Of a stretch of DNA of 64,000 bases, positions 10,990 to 21,455 are shown piece after piece (the first letter of the stretch is position 1; each line of letters starts with the position of its first letter). The stretch is taken from positions 2,501 through 66,500 of the forward strand of contig NC_012995.1 of NCBI RefSeq assembly GCF_000026365.1. Direction: 5' to 3'. This stretch comes from Zygosaccharomyces rouxii. Lineage: Eukaryota > Ascomycota > Saccharomycetes > Saccharomycetales > Saccharomycetaceae. The notes beneath the pieces are model-generated. The model saw only the letters and a list, made by a program, of their open reading frames with translations. It searched no databases and had not been told where the DNA came from. The translations under genes were made by a program, and so were the position numbers.

Positions 10990-13900
10990 ATGATCCCAAA
11001 GATGATCATTTCCCAATGGTTGATGTGGTTCAGTATGCTAGGAGTTATGAAAGTCTTAGCTACTACCGCTTGTTTACCTCAGAACCAAGCTCAAAATGGT
11101 TTCAAGGCTAATTTCTATCAATATGACTTTGGAGATGAAGTAACTTATGCTGATCCAGCTTACATGGCTGGAGAGTACAGTCAAAGGCAACTTTTAGGTA
11201 CACAAACCAACGTCGACAACATTCTCATTGCCTATGGTATGAAATGTAGGTTATGGGATGGTAGAGTCGTCGTACCAACAGAACCATGGAACTTCGACTA
11301 CTCCAAATGTACTAACAACGATTACATCTATAATCAACAACCAGGCAGCGTATACGGATTTGATCTTTATGCAACAGACTTCACTGTTGAACTCACTGGT
11401 TATTTCCTTGCTCCCCAAGATGGTACATATACTTTTGCCTTCAAACATATTGACGATTCCGCTATTCTCAATTTCGGTGAAGGTATCGCTTTCGACTGTT
11501 GCGATCAAGGTAACGCAGCTAACGGCAATACAAATTTCTCCATTAATGCCATCAAACCAAATAATGGACCAACAGGACACACAACCATCGAGGTAGACCT
11601 TGCTGCAAATTATTATTACCCGATTAAAATTGTTTTCACCAACACCGAGCAAATTGCAATGCTTTATACTACCGTAACTTTACCGGATGGAACACTTGTC
11701 GCTAATGATTTCAGCGGCTATGTGTTTTCCTTCGATAGTGACCCACAACAACCAAGTTGTACAGTGTCGAATCCTTTACCATTTGTTACTAGCACAAGTA
11801 CAACTTCTTGGACCGGATCGTTCACTTCCACATACACTACTAAAACGGATATTATCACTGACACTAACGGAAACGGCGAAGGCCAGGTAGTAATCGGGGT
11901 CGAAACCCCTACCACCGCAGCAGTCTTGAGTACGGCTTTCACACCATATTCCGGGAGTACAACATCAACGTTTTCTACTGAGAGTACATGGATTACTGGT
12001 ACCGACGGTAAGACCACTCCAGAAAGTATCTACTATGTCGAGACACCTACAACCCCAGCAGTGTTGACAACCGAATACACACCATACTCTGGTAGCGTTA
12101 GCTCTACGTTCTCCACTGAAAGCACCTGGATCACTGGTAACGATGGTAAGATCACTCCAGAAAGTGTCTACCATGTCGAAACCCCAACTATTCCACCAGT
12201 GCTATCAACAAGTTACACCAGTTACGACGGCAATACCACTTCAACATATTCCACGGAAAGTACTTGGATCAGTGGTAACGACGGTAAGACCACTCCGGAG
12301 ACTATCTACTATGTCGAGACACCTACAACTCCAGCAGTGTTGACAACCGAATACACACCATACTCTGGTAGCGTTAGCTCTACGTTCTCCACTGAAAGTA
12401 CCTGGATCACTGGTAACGATGGTAAGATCACTCCAGAAAGTGTCTACCATGTGGAAACCCCAACTATTGCTCCAATCTTGAGTACCGACTACACTGGTTA
12501 CAGCGGAAATGCTACTTCCACGTTCTCCACCGAAAGTACTTGGATCACTGGTACCGACGGTAAGACTACTCCGGAGACAATTTACCACGTCGAGACTCCA
12601 ACTATTGCACCAGTATTATCAACAAGCTACACTGGCTACGATGGTAATACTACATCCACTTTCTCTACTGAGAGTACCTGGATCACTGGTACCGACGGTA
12701 AGACCACTCCAGAAAGTATCTACCATGTGGAAACCCCAACTGTTGCACCAATCTTGAGTACCGATTACACTAGCTACCCAGGTAATGCCACATCCACTTT
12801 CTCCACTGAAAGCACTTGGGTTACTGGTACCGATGGCAAAACTACTCCAGAAAGTATCTACCACGTCCAGACTCCAACTGTTGCACCAATCTTGAGTACC
12901 GATTACACTGGCTACCCAGGTAATGCTACTTCCACTTTCTCTACTGAAAGTACCTGGATCACTGGTACCGATGGCAAAACTACTCCAGAAAGTATCTACC
13001 ATGTGGAAACCCCAACTGTTGCACCAATCTTGAGTACCGATTACACTGGCTACCCAGGTAATGCTACTTCCACTTTCTCTACTGAAAGCACTTGGGTTAC
13101 TGGTACCGATGGCAAAACTACTCCAGAAAGTATCTACCACGTCCAGACTCCAACTGTTGCACCAATCTTGAGTACCGATTACACAGGCTACCCAGGTAAT
13201 GCTACTTCCACTTTCTCTACTGAAAGTACCTGGATCACTGGTACCGACGGTAAGACCACTCCAGAAAGTATCTACCATGTGGAAACCCCAACTGTTGCAC
13301 CAATCTTGAGTACCGATTACACAGGCTACCCAGGTAATGCCACATCCACTTTCTCTACTGAAAGTACCTGGATCACTGGTACCGACGGTAAGACCACTCC
13401 AGAAAGTATCTACCATGTGGAAACCCCAACTGTTGCACCAATCTTGAGTACCGATTACACTGGATACCCAGGTAATGCCACATCCACTTTCTCCACTGAA
13501 AGTACCTGGATCACTGGTACCGATGGCAAAACTACTCCAGAAAGTATTTACCACGTCCAGACTCCAACTGTTGCACCAATCTTGAGTACCAATTACACTG
13601 GCTACCCAGGTAATGCTACTTCCACTTTCTCCACCGAAAGTACCTGGGTTACTGGTACCGACGGTAAGACTACTCCAGAAAGTATTTACCACGTCCAGAC
13701 TCCAACTGTTGGTCCTATTTTGTCAACGGTCTACACTGGCTACCCAGGTAATGCTACTTCCACTTTCTCTACTGAAAGTACCTGGATCACTGGTACCGAC
13801 GGTAAGACCACTCCGGAAAGTATCTACCATGTGGAAACCCCAACTGTTGCACCAATCTTGAGTACCGATTACACTGGCTACCCAGGTAATGCTACTTCCA

Positions 13901-16900
13901 CTTTCTCCACTGAAAGTACCTGGATCACTGGTACCGACGGTAAGACCACTCCAGAAAGTATTTACCACGTCCAGACTCCAACTGTTGGTCCTATTTTGTC
14001 AACAGTCTACAATGGCTACCCAGGTAATGCTACTTCCACTTTCTCTACTGAAAGTACCTGGATCACTGGTACCGACGGTAAGACCACTCCAGAAAGTATC
14101 TACCATGTGGAAACCCCAACTGTTGCACCAATCTTGAGTACCGATTACACTGGATACCCAGGTAATGCCACATCCACTTTCTCCACTGAAAGTACCTGGA
14201 TCACTGGTACCGATGGCAAAACTACTCCAGAAAGTATCTACCACGTCCAGACTCCAACTGTTGCACCAATCTTGAGTACCAATTACACTGGCTACCCAGG
14301 TAATGCTACTTCCACTTTCTCCACCGAAAGTACCTGGGTTACTGGTACCGACGGTAAGACTACTCCAGAAAGTATTTACCACGTCCAGACTCCAACTGTT
14401 GGTCCTATTTTGTCAACAGTCTACAATGGCTACCCAGGTAATGCTACTTCCACTTTCTCCACTGAAAGTACCTGGATCACTGGTACCGACGGTAAGACCA
14501 CTCCAGAAAGTATCTACCACGTCCAGACTCCAACTGTTGCACCAATCTTGAGTACCGATTACACAGGCTACCCAGGTAATGCTACTTCCACTTTCTCTAC
14601 TGAAAGCACTTGGGTTACTGGTACCGATGGCAAAACTACTCCAGAAAGTATCTACCACGTCCAGACTCCAACTGTTGCACCAATCTTGAGTACCAATTAC
14701 ACTGGCTACCCAGGTAATGCTACTTCCACTTTCTCCACCGAAAGTACCTGGGTTACTGGTACCGACGGTAAGACTACTCCAGAAAGTATTTACCACGTCC
14801 AGACTCCAACTGTTGGTCCTATTTTGTCAACGGTCTACACTGGCTACCCAGGTAATGCTACTTCCACTTTCTCTACTGAAAGCACTTGGGTTACTGGTAC
14901 CGATGGCAAAACTACTCCAGAAAGTATCTACCACGTCCAGACTCCAACTGTTGCACCAATCTTGAGTACCGATTACACAGGCTACCCAGGTAATGCTACT
15001 TCCACTTTCTCCACTGAAAGTACCTGGATCACTGGTACCGATGGCAAAACTACTCCAGAAAGTATCTACCACGTCCAGACTCCAACTGTTGCACCAATCT
15101 TGAGTACCGATTACACAGGCTACCCAGGTAATGCCACATCCACTTTCTCTACTGATAGCACTTGGGTTACTGGTACCGATGGCAAAACTACTCCAGAAAG
15201 TATCTACCACGTCCAGACTCCAACTGTTGGTCCTATTCTGTCAACAGTCTACACTGGCTACCCAGGTAATGCTACTTCCACTTTCTCCACTGAGAGTACT
15301 TGGATCACTGGTACCGACGGTAAGACCACTCCAGAAAGTATCTACCATGTGGAAACCCCAACTGTTGCACCAATCTTGAGTACCGATTACACAGGCTACC
15401 CAGGTAATGCCACATCCACTTTCTCTACTGAAAGTACCTGGATCACTGGTACCGATGGTAAGACTACTCCGGAGACAATTTACCACGTCGAAACTCCAAC
15501 TTCAACTGGCGCTTCGTCAACAGCAGCTGGTGCTTTTTCGATTTCAACTAATGGTTCGTCCATCCCAAGCGGTATTTTGAGTACTGAATATTCCCCCTAC
15601 CCCGGTAGTGCTTCTTCAACCTTCTCTACCGAAACCACCTGGTTCACTGGTACCGACGGTAAGACCACTCCAGAGACTATCTACCATGTCGAGACTCCAA
15701 CTGTTGCTCCAATCTTGAGTACAGTCTACACCGGCTACCCAGGTAATGCCACATCCACTTTCACTACTGAAAGCACTTGGATTACTGGTACTGACGGTAA
15801 CACTACTCCAGAAACGATCTACCACGTCGAAACTCCAACTTCAACTGGCGCTTCGTCAACCCCAAGTGGTGTTTTGAGTACTGAATATTCTCCTTACCCT
15901 GGTAGTGCTTCCTCGACCTTCTCTACCGAAACCACCTGGTTCACTGGTACCGACGGTAAGACCACTCCAGAGACTATCTACCATGTCGAGACTCCAACTG
16001 TTGCTCCAATCTTGAGTACAGTCTACACCGGCTACCCAGGTAATGCCACATCCACTTTCACTACTGAAAGCACTTGGATTACTGGTACTGACGGTAACAC
16101 TACTCCAGAAACGATCTACCACGTCGAAACTCCAACTTCAACTGGCGCTTCGTCAACCCCAAGTGGTGTTTTGAGTACTGAATATTCTCCTTACCCTGGT
16201 AGTGCTTCCTCGACCTTCTCTACCGAAACCACCTGGTTCACTGGTACCGACGGTAAGACCACTCCAGAAACGATCTACCATGTTGAAACACCAACCTCTA
16301 TCCCGGTCAAAAATACTCCACACAGTTGGTCAGGCGGCAATAGGACTTCTATTACCGATGACAAGACCTACTACACGACAAACACTGATGTCATAACGAG
16401 CGCCACGACTTACTGCCCATACCCAACGACTTTGATAACGCAGAGTCAAACATTCACAGTGACGCAACCATCAACCTTAACAATAACCTATACCAATTCA
16501 GGAGCAACAGCAATTTTGCCAGTTACTCAGACAACATCTTCAAATGAGCAAAATACCGTGAGCCCACAGGCAACTACTACCAATGAAGCATCTCAACAGG
16601 GAGCAAATACCCAACAGAATAACGGTGGTTCTCCAGCAACTTTTACCTCTCTAGCAACTTCCACCACCAATGAAGCATCCCAACAGGGAGCAGATACCCA
16701 ACAAAGTAACGGTGGTTCTCCAGCAACAGTTACATCTCTAGCAACTTCCACTGAAATTGTTACAGAGTTGACCACCTACTGTCCAAGTCCAACGGTGTTA
16801 ACAACTAATGGTGCCACATATACAATCACAGAGGCCACAACGTTAACCATAACTGATTGCCCATGTACCTTGACACATACCAACACCATTATGAAAACCG

Positions 16901-18030
16901 CTGATTCCAACGCACCTGTTGTCACAGCTTTCACTGACGGTAGCTCCAGCAGTGGCAACAACAACGGTGGCTCGCCAGAAACATTCGCATCTTTGGCAAC
17001 TTCCACCAACGATGAGGCATCCCAACAGGGAGCAAATACCCAACAAAATAAAGGTGATTCACCAGAAACGGTTACATCTCTAGCAACTTCCACTGAAATT
17101 GTTACAGAGTTGACCACATACTGTCCAAGTCCAACGGTGTTAACAACTAATGGTGCCACATATACAATCACAGAGGCTACAACGTTAACCATAACTGATT
17201 GCCCATGTACCTTGACACATACCAACACCATTATGAAAACCGCTGATTCAAACACACCTGCTGCCACAGCTTTCACTACTGGTGGTAGCTCCAATAGTGG
17301 CAACAATAACAGTGGACAAAATAGTGCACAAGCAAATGTTGCAGTCGTCACTACCACAGAAGTCGTGGAAACTTTAACCACTTATTGTTCCGATTACACT
17401 ATTTTAAGTACTAATGGTGCCGCTTACACCGTTACAGCACCAACTACATTAACCATTACCGACTGTCCCTGCACTGTGACTCGTACCAACACTGTTAGCG
17501 ACACACAACCTACAGAGGGACCAACGGTAGCTGGTTTCAATACCACTACCCCAGCTTTCGGTGCGGCCGGATTTGGCTATACCAACAAAACACAGGCTCT
17601 TGCTGGACCAATCTTTAATAATGGAAGTAACTATGTGACAACCATATATGGAGGTAACAGTTCAGCAATAACCACAACAGCTTCTCCATTGTCATTGTCT
17701 TCCTCTTCTCCTTACACGAAGCAAAGCGTTTCATCTAAGGGTGGAGATAATGTCATGACTCAATACAATACCGTGACTGCTACTGCCGATGAATCTCCAA
17801 GGACTGAGCCTACAGAAGTTTCAACAACCACCCTTGTTGCTTCTAATATTACTGTAACTGAAGGTACTACAGCATTTACCACAATAACTCCATCTCAAAG
17901 TGCTCTCCCCAAGAGGGATTATAACAGGAATAGTAAATTGTCTGTTACCATTAGCTCAAATGCAGCTAACAGTTTAACATCAAGTTCGTTGATCGCCATT
18001 CTAGGCTTCCTCTTCATGCTTTTTAATTGA
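10990..18030 (+). CDS. Giant PA14-domain flocculin-type cell-wall adhesin
   Basis: This is a GPI-anchored lectin-like adhesin of 2346 residues, resembling S. cerevisiae Flo1/Flo5/Flo9 in layout. Residues 1-27 form a hydrophobic signal peptide. Residues about 28-260 form the Flo-type PA14 domain (NFYQY, GYFLAPQDGTYTFAF, DDSAILNFG, FDCC, LPDGT, GYVFSFD). Asp155-Asp156 is the DcisD calcium pair, and Asn218 matches the calcium-contacting Asn before carbohydrate-binding loop 2. The loop itself (TEQIAM) lacks the Trp found in mannose-specific Flo1. About 31 Ser/Thr-rich repeats of 46 residues follow (about 307-1780), most with an NAT glycosylation sequon. Then come three TTYC..PT...TITDCPC modules (flocculin type 3) and a C-terminal hydrophobic GPI signal (LIAILGFLFMLFN). 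Start chosen as the first Met before the signal peptide; Met5 is also possible. Confidence 0.93.
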   Translation: MIPKMIISQWLMWFSMLGVMKVLATTACLPQNQAQNGFKANFYQYDFGDEVTYADPAYMAGEYSQRQLLGTQTNVDNILIAYGMKCRLWDGRVVVPTEPWNFDYSKCTNNDYIYNQQPGSVYGFDLYATDFTVELTGYFLAPQDGTYTFAFKHIDDSAILNFGEGIAFDCCDQGNAANGNTNFSINAIKPNNGPTGHTTIEVDLAANYYYPIKIVFTNTEQIAMLYTTVTLPDGTLVANDFSGYVFSFDSDPQQPSCTVSNPLPFVTSTSTTSWTGSFTSTYTTKTDIITDTNGNGEGQVVIGVETPTTAAVLSTAFTPYSGSTTSTFSTESTWITGTDGKTTPESIYYVETPTTPAVLTTEYTPYSGSVSSTFSTESTWITGNDGKITPESVYHVETPTIPPVLSTSYTSYDGNTTSTYSTESTWISGNDGKTTPETIYYVETPTTPAVLTTEYTPYSGSVSSTFSTESTWITGNDGKITPESVYHVETPTIAPILSTDYTGYSGNATSTFSTESTWITGTDGKTTPETIYHVETPTIAPVLSTSYTGYDGNTTSTFSTESTWITGTDGKTTPESIYHVETPTVAPILSTDYTSYPGNATSTFSTESTWVTGTDGKTTPESIYHVQTPTVAPILSTDYTGYPGNATSTFSTESTWITGTDGKTTPESIYHVETPTVAPILSTDYTGYPGNATSTFSTESTWVTGTDGKTTPESIYHVQTPTVAPILSTDYTGYPGNATSTFSTESTWITGTDGKTTPESIYHVETPTVAPILSTDYTGYPGNATSTFSTESTWITGTDGKTTPESIYHVETPTVAPILSTDYTGYPGNATSTFSTESTWITGTDGKTTPESIYHVQTPTVAPILSTNYTGYPGNATSTFSTESTWVTGTDGKTTPESIYHVQTPTVGPILSTVYTGYPGNATSTFSTESTWITGTDGKTTPESIYHVETPTVAPILSTDYTGYPGNATSTFSTESTWITGTDGKTTPESIYHVQTPTVGPILSTVYNGYPGNATSTFSTESTWITGTDGKTTPESIYHVETPTVAPILSTDYTGYPGNATSTFSTESTWITGTDGKTTPESIYHVQTPTVAPILSTNYTGYPGNATSTFSTESTWVTGTDGKTTPESIYHVQTPTVGPILSTVYNGYPGNATSTFSTESTWITGTDGKTTPESIYHVQTPTVAPILSTDYTGYPGNATSTFSTESTWVTGTDGKTTPESIYHVQTPTVAPILSTNYTGYPGNATSTFSTESTWVTGTDGKTTPESIYHVQTPTVGPILSTVYTGYPGNATSTFSTESTWVTGTDGKTTPESIYHVQTPTVAPILSTDYTGYPGNATSTFSTESTWITGTDGKTTPESIYHVQTPTVAPILSTDYTGYPGNATSTFSTDSTWVTGTDGKTTPESIYHVQTPTVGPILSTVYTGYPGNATSTFSTESTWITGTDGKTTPESIYHVETPTVAPILSTDYTGYPGNATSTFSTESTWITGTDGKTTPETIYHVETPTSTGASSTAAGAFSISTNGSSIPSGILSTEYSPYPGSASSTFSTETTWFTGTDGKTTPETIYHVETPTVAPILSTVYTGYPGNATSTFTTESTWITGTDGNTTPETIYHVETPTSTGASSTPSGVLSTEYSPYPGSASSTFSTETTWFTGTDGKTTPETIYHVETPTVAPILSTVYTGYPGNATSTFTTESTWITGTDGNTTPETIYHVETPTSTGASSTPSGVLSTEYSPYPGSASSTFSTETTWFTGTDGKTTPETIYHVETPTSIPVKNTPHSWSGGNRTSITDDKTYYTTNTDVITSATTYCPYPTTLITQSQTFTVTQPSTLTITYTNSGATAILPVTQTTSSNEQNTVSPQATTTNEASQQGANTQQNNGGSPATFTSLATSTTNEASQQGADTQQSNGGSPATVTSLATSTEIVTELTTYCPSPTVLTTNGATYTITEATTLTITDCPCTLTHTNTIMKTADSNAPVVTAFTDGSSSSGNNNGGSPETFASLATSTNDEASQQGANTQQNKGDSPETVTSLATSTEIVTELTTYCPSPTVLTTNGATYTITEATTLTITDCPCTLTHTNTIMKTADSNTPAATAFTTGGSSNSGNNNSGQNSAQANVAVVTTTEVVETLTTYCSDYTILSTNGAAYTVTAPTTLTITDCPCTVTRTNTVSDTQPTEGPTVAGFNTTTPAFGAAGFGYTNKTQALAGPIFNNGSNYVTTIYGGNSSAITTTASPLSLSSSSPYTKQSVSSKGGDNVMTQYNTVTATADESPRTEPTEVSTTTLVASNITVTEGTTAFTTITPSQSALPKRDYNRNSKLSVTISSNAANSLTSSSLIAILGFLFMLFN
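11908..16300 (+). repeat. 138 bp coding tandem repeat array of the adhesin
   Basis: About 31 in-frame units of 138 bases (46 codons) form the adhesin stalk. Units 1-26 run without interruption from 11908 to about 15498. Units 27-31 are broken up by STGASSTPSG-type linkers, and two of these composite blocks repeat with an exact 300-base period (15839 and 16139). Neighbouring central units are nearly identical at the DNA level, so the array is recently homogenised and length is likely to vary between strains. Confidence 0.92.
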
Positions 18031-18900
18031 TTTGGGTGCCCCCCCTATATGATTAAAACTATAATACCATATGTAGAATAACTTTAAAATTTGTTTTTAC
18101 ATTCATTAATTATAGTCACTCCTTTCCAATGCATTCGCCATTTTGTGTATACCTTCCAGCAATGTCAAGTAACGAAGACATAAAATAAATAAAATGTTTC
18201 GGAAACTCGCTATTGACAAGATATAATGAACTAAATAAACATTGAAGTGGAAGTCTTCAAAAAAGTGGAATTAACGAGGTGCCGATGATTACCTTATATT
18301 TACCAGTTTGTTTAAGACCGCAGAAAAAAAAGGGCGAAAAATCTTGTGAAGGGGGGGGGTTCAGCGCTTGCAGCTTGCAGCTTGCATCATGCAGGACGCA
18401 TTTTTGCTCACTCCAGTTATTATTACCTATCTCTGCGTTTTATTTGAAAATCTTGTGTGAAGATAAGATCAAGACATATTCGGTCATGTAGATATAATAT
18501 CTTTAGTACAACCCTATTGGTTCTTATCGAAATTCGATCGCTTGCTGGGTTCTGGCGAAGGACATTGCTGTTGGCCTTCACATGGTACTTTAATGTTAGG
18601 CTCAACGTCAATTTCAACTTCAGATTCAGGTTAAATGTGTACCATCTTTTTCTTCTCTTTCGTATAGGTTTATTGTGTATTCGGAACACTGGTGTAGATC
18701 CTATTGTTCACGTCGAAATCACACGGCGCAATAGTAAAAAACATAAGCGCCTACGTCTCTTGGAGCTATAGGGGAATCTTATAGAATGAAAGGTCACCTT
18801 AAAGCTCCATTACAACGAGAAGATCCATAAGCTCACGGGTATTTTTGACCTGGGTGTTCACAATGTGTGTAGCTACCCGGAGATGTATCAGCGATTTTTC
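18031..18900. other. Downstream spacer of the adhesin
   Basis: No supported gene. It contains a run of nine G bases near 18350 and a short GCAGCTTGCAGCTTGCA repeat. Small ORFs here lack any family resemblance. Confidence 0.4.
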
Positions 18901-18959
18901 CATCATGTGGCAGATATCTTCGGCAAAATTTCAGTTATGGTAATTGCAGTTTTATTTAA

Positions 18960-19440
18960 TGTGGTTGATACGATTATAAAAAGGTCAAACTACTAACTTG
19001 ACAAGATTTGCTGTCGGTTGTTGCTTTTACCAATTATTTGTCTCACTTTGGCGTTAGAAATCATTGCCATAAATTCCCCTGTACCAAACTGGGGTTCAAT
19101 CGCTTCATTTCTTACCTGCATTAGCGTTCACCATTGAAACTTGGGTTTGGTACATGTTTCTTTACTTATATTACGCAGGCACCCCTTCAAGCATTATTAA
19201 ATCCGCATTCCGACATGGGGAAGGTTATCACTTCTCTTTATCTTGCAAGATATAGCGCTAAATCCGCCGTAGGTGCCTCTGTTTTGGGTGCCATTTAGAA
19301 TAACTTCTTGTCAAATCAAATCACTGAAAGACTCGATAATCCTAAACCAGTGACTCTCGCGTATACCAAACCTTCCATGTTTACTTTGTGGTTCTAGATA
19401 CCAGTAAAAACTGAGCTACCTATGCAGGGAACTTTTTCAA
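18960..19440 (+). pseudogene. Possible relic of an ARN/SIT1-type siderophore transporter
   Basis: In broken frame, the plus strand reads a stretch with MGKVITSLYLARYSAKSAVG, then GAI followed by a stop where the family has Trp, then NNFLSNQITERL and IPVKTELPMQGTF. This resembles the last transmembrane helices and extracellular loop of ARN/SIT1/ENB1 siderophore-iron transporters (pattern recalled from the family, not aligned). A hydrophobic stretch precedes it. Several stops and shifts show it is dead. The assignment is tentative. Confidence 0.35.
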
Positions 19441-20267
19441 AAGCTCAGAAGGAATAATTTTTTTTCAGTCATCGCATAGTTTACAAAGAAACTTCGGTTT
19501 ATCATTTTTATGAGTAGTGATAAGTTTTAATGCTATAGCTTCTATTATTATTTCAATTACTTTTGGTTCTTCTTGGTAGTTACTCATATTCGGATGCACT
19601 TTGAAATCCATATATTAAATTCAACAAGGACAATAAAAAACGGGTGATAAATAGGTAAGGCCGTTGGAACTACACATACCCGTTCCTTGAACTTCCTTCT
19701 TCCCCCCAAAACTGAACCGTTACACCGCCATCAATGAAACCCTGAATGTTTTCACAGTTTAGGCGTAAGCCCTTTTCTTTTCCCACGATTTTTATTGCAA
19801 ACTGAGCCGCCGTGGGCTTTGCTCCGTGACATTCAGCCGCACACGTTTCAGCCGTTCCTGCATCGTACTCCGCGTCCGGTAAACAAAGCGTATAAATATA
19901 GAAATAGCCTCACCTTTGAAACTGGAAATACAAAAGGAGGAGTGATTCGAGACCTGGTCCAGTTTTCTTTTGGTCTCTCAGAGATCTTTTCTCTGCATAT
20001 GACTACCGCCGACCCTCAGAAGAAGAGAAACTACGTTTGAATATTTGGAAAATGTCAACAAAGACCAATTATCCGAAACCGATAACCTGGGAAACTTAAT
20101 TAAGAGGAATTGGAAGCGCTCAACAGAAAAAAAAATTAAACTAGACTCAAAATTGACCCTAGACTGCTTATCATGTTTCTCACTTCAGCTAGACTTCTCA
20201 GGCTATAGACGACTTTTAAAAGGAATCTACACTATATTAAACTGAGATTTCAATTTGTAACATTGTA

Positions 20268-20830
20268 ATGAATTATCTCGGTAGACCATGCATTTTAGAG
20301 TTTTTGGAGTCAAGATTTTATGGTGGTCGTTCTTATCACTTATCATGTTGGTATACGAAGAAAGAATTTGGATTGAGTAAATACCCTCAAAGCAGGTTCA
20401 TGCTAAGGATCAAGGTCTCGGATGTGTGCTTTTTCATTACTGGAGCAATTGCTTTAGCCGCAGTACCGCCTGCGTATTTCATTCTGACCCGTCAAATAAC
20501 AAAGCTCTTTCACTTAAAGACAAGGATATTGGTATATGGTGATTAAAGATTTTTTAGGTGGACGGAATTTATTTGTATGTGCTTTAAAGCTAGACATTAT
20601 AGATGTCAAGATATGGCTTTTAATAGGATTTCTTTTTCATGTCTTGTTGAAGCTACACCGTATGATGATTCTTCTTTCAACAGCCCCGCGTTATCTAGAT
20701 GCAGCTACCGACACTTTATTTCGTCTTGGCATTCGGATCGTACAAATGAACATTTTGCAGTAGCTCTATCGGATTTCATTTTGGTGCTCCCAAATCTCAA
20801 TATCTCGTCGTAGGTTTAATGCCACCAGGG
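20268..20830 (+). pseudogene. Possible relic of a Dal5-family transporter
   Basis: An open stretch reads FFITGAIALAAVPPAYFIL, then in a shifted frame SNNKALSLKDKDIG. This order matches the transmembrane helix and following cytosolic loop of Dal5-family (anion:cation symporter) MFS proteins, where a helix ending in FFLPD is followed by a short linker and a L..ED motif. A WLLIGFLFHVLL-like helix follows in another frame. The remains are short and shifted, so this is a weak call. A SOA1-like Dal5-family gene is intact 5 kb away. Confidence 0.3.
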
Positions 20831-21204
20831 TTTTACCATCCATACACAATCATCAAAGTAAATAATGGTAGCTCTTCCACCTTCAAAAGGAGAAATCTAA
20901 CGTCCGTTTGAAACACACAACTTTACAAAGCCGGTGTCCCTCGTTACGCAGCTTCAGCTCCCTTTGTACTCTTATTAACACTTTACCAATCTGAACTGCA
21001 TTATCCAATTAACATAAAGAAAGCGGTAATGAATTATATAAGATCAAGGGATCTTTTAGTTTTCATCTGTTTGGTTGACAGAAAACACTTGGAAAAATAG
21101 AATAATAGGACGTCCTTTTTTCGAAACTTACACATGTGTACACATACCGTGACTAACTAGACAAAGAAAAAGAGAAACAATCAGCCAGTGACCGTGTATT
21201 ACAT

Positions 21205-21324
21205 TTACTCTTCTCTCTTTTCCGCAACTGGCACGTCAGTGGCTCTGCGGAAGACTGGATCTCTGGTGTCCAAGTGAGCGAAAACTGGTGCGATAGCCAA
21301 AGCAATGAGATAGAAGACCTTCAT
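21205..21324 (-). CDS. Putative small secreted peptide (39 aa)
   Basis: A complete ORF of 40 codons including the stop. The product starts MKVFYLIALAIAPVFA, a clear signal peptide with likely cleavage after Ala16, leaving a 23-residue charged peptide HLDTRDPVFRRATDVPVAEK plus REE. It has two dibasic sites (Arg26-Arg27 and Lys36-Arg37) of the kind cut by Kex2. Codons are strongly biased to those of highly expressed yeast genes (TTG Leu, GCT Ala, AGA Arg, GTC Val, ATC Ile). A TATATATA box lies about 120 bases upstream. I do not recognise a family. It could also be a first exon or a decayed gene end, but codon bias and the TATA box argue for a real gene. Confidence 0.55.
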   Translation of the reverse strand: MKVFYLIALAIAPVFAHLDTRDPVFRRATDVPVAEKREE

Positions 21325-21444
21325 TTTAATTCTTGCAAATTGAAGAGAAGATTTTTTTTTAATTGAGCGGGTTTGAAAGTGTTTGATGGGTGGTATCTTT
21401 AGTTCCCAACCAGAACAACTACTGAATCCAAACTTTTCTGCCCT

Positions 21445-21455
21445 TTATATATACG
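21445..21455 (-). promoter_or_regulatory. TATA box of the small secreted peptide gene
   Basis: TTATATATAC on the plus strand (TATATATAA on the minus strand), about 120-130 bases upstream of the ATG at 21324. A CCCCT/AGGGG stress-response-type element lies further upstream at about 21719. Confidence 0.4.

Noticed and set aside
10851..11111. 86-codon ORF overlapping the adhesin start
   Set aside because: It is out of frame with the adhesin and lacks a domain; it overlaps the signal peptide coding region.
12619..13692. 357-codon open frame on the minus strand inside the adhesin
   Set aside because: It consists entirely of the antisense of the 138-base coding repeats; a repeat lacking stops in one antisense frame stays open by copying. 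The plus-strand gene is complete with signal peptide and GPI signal.
18190..18210. TTTCGGAAA, resembling the core of a point-centromere CDEIII
   Set aside because: The flanking bases do not match the TGTTT.TG side of CDEIII and no CDEI plus AT-rich CDEII follows at the right spacing. None of the surrounding conserved genes is centromere-linked in S. cerevisiae.
20045..20245. 66-codon ORF near the transporter relics
   Set aside because: No recognisable motif, no promoter signal and composition like the surrounding non-coding DNA.
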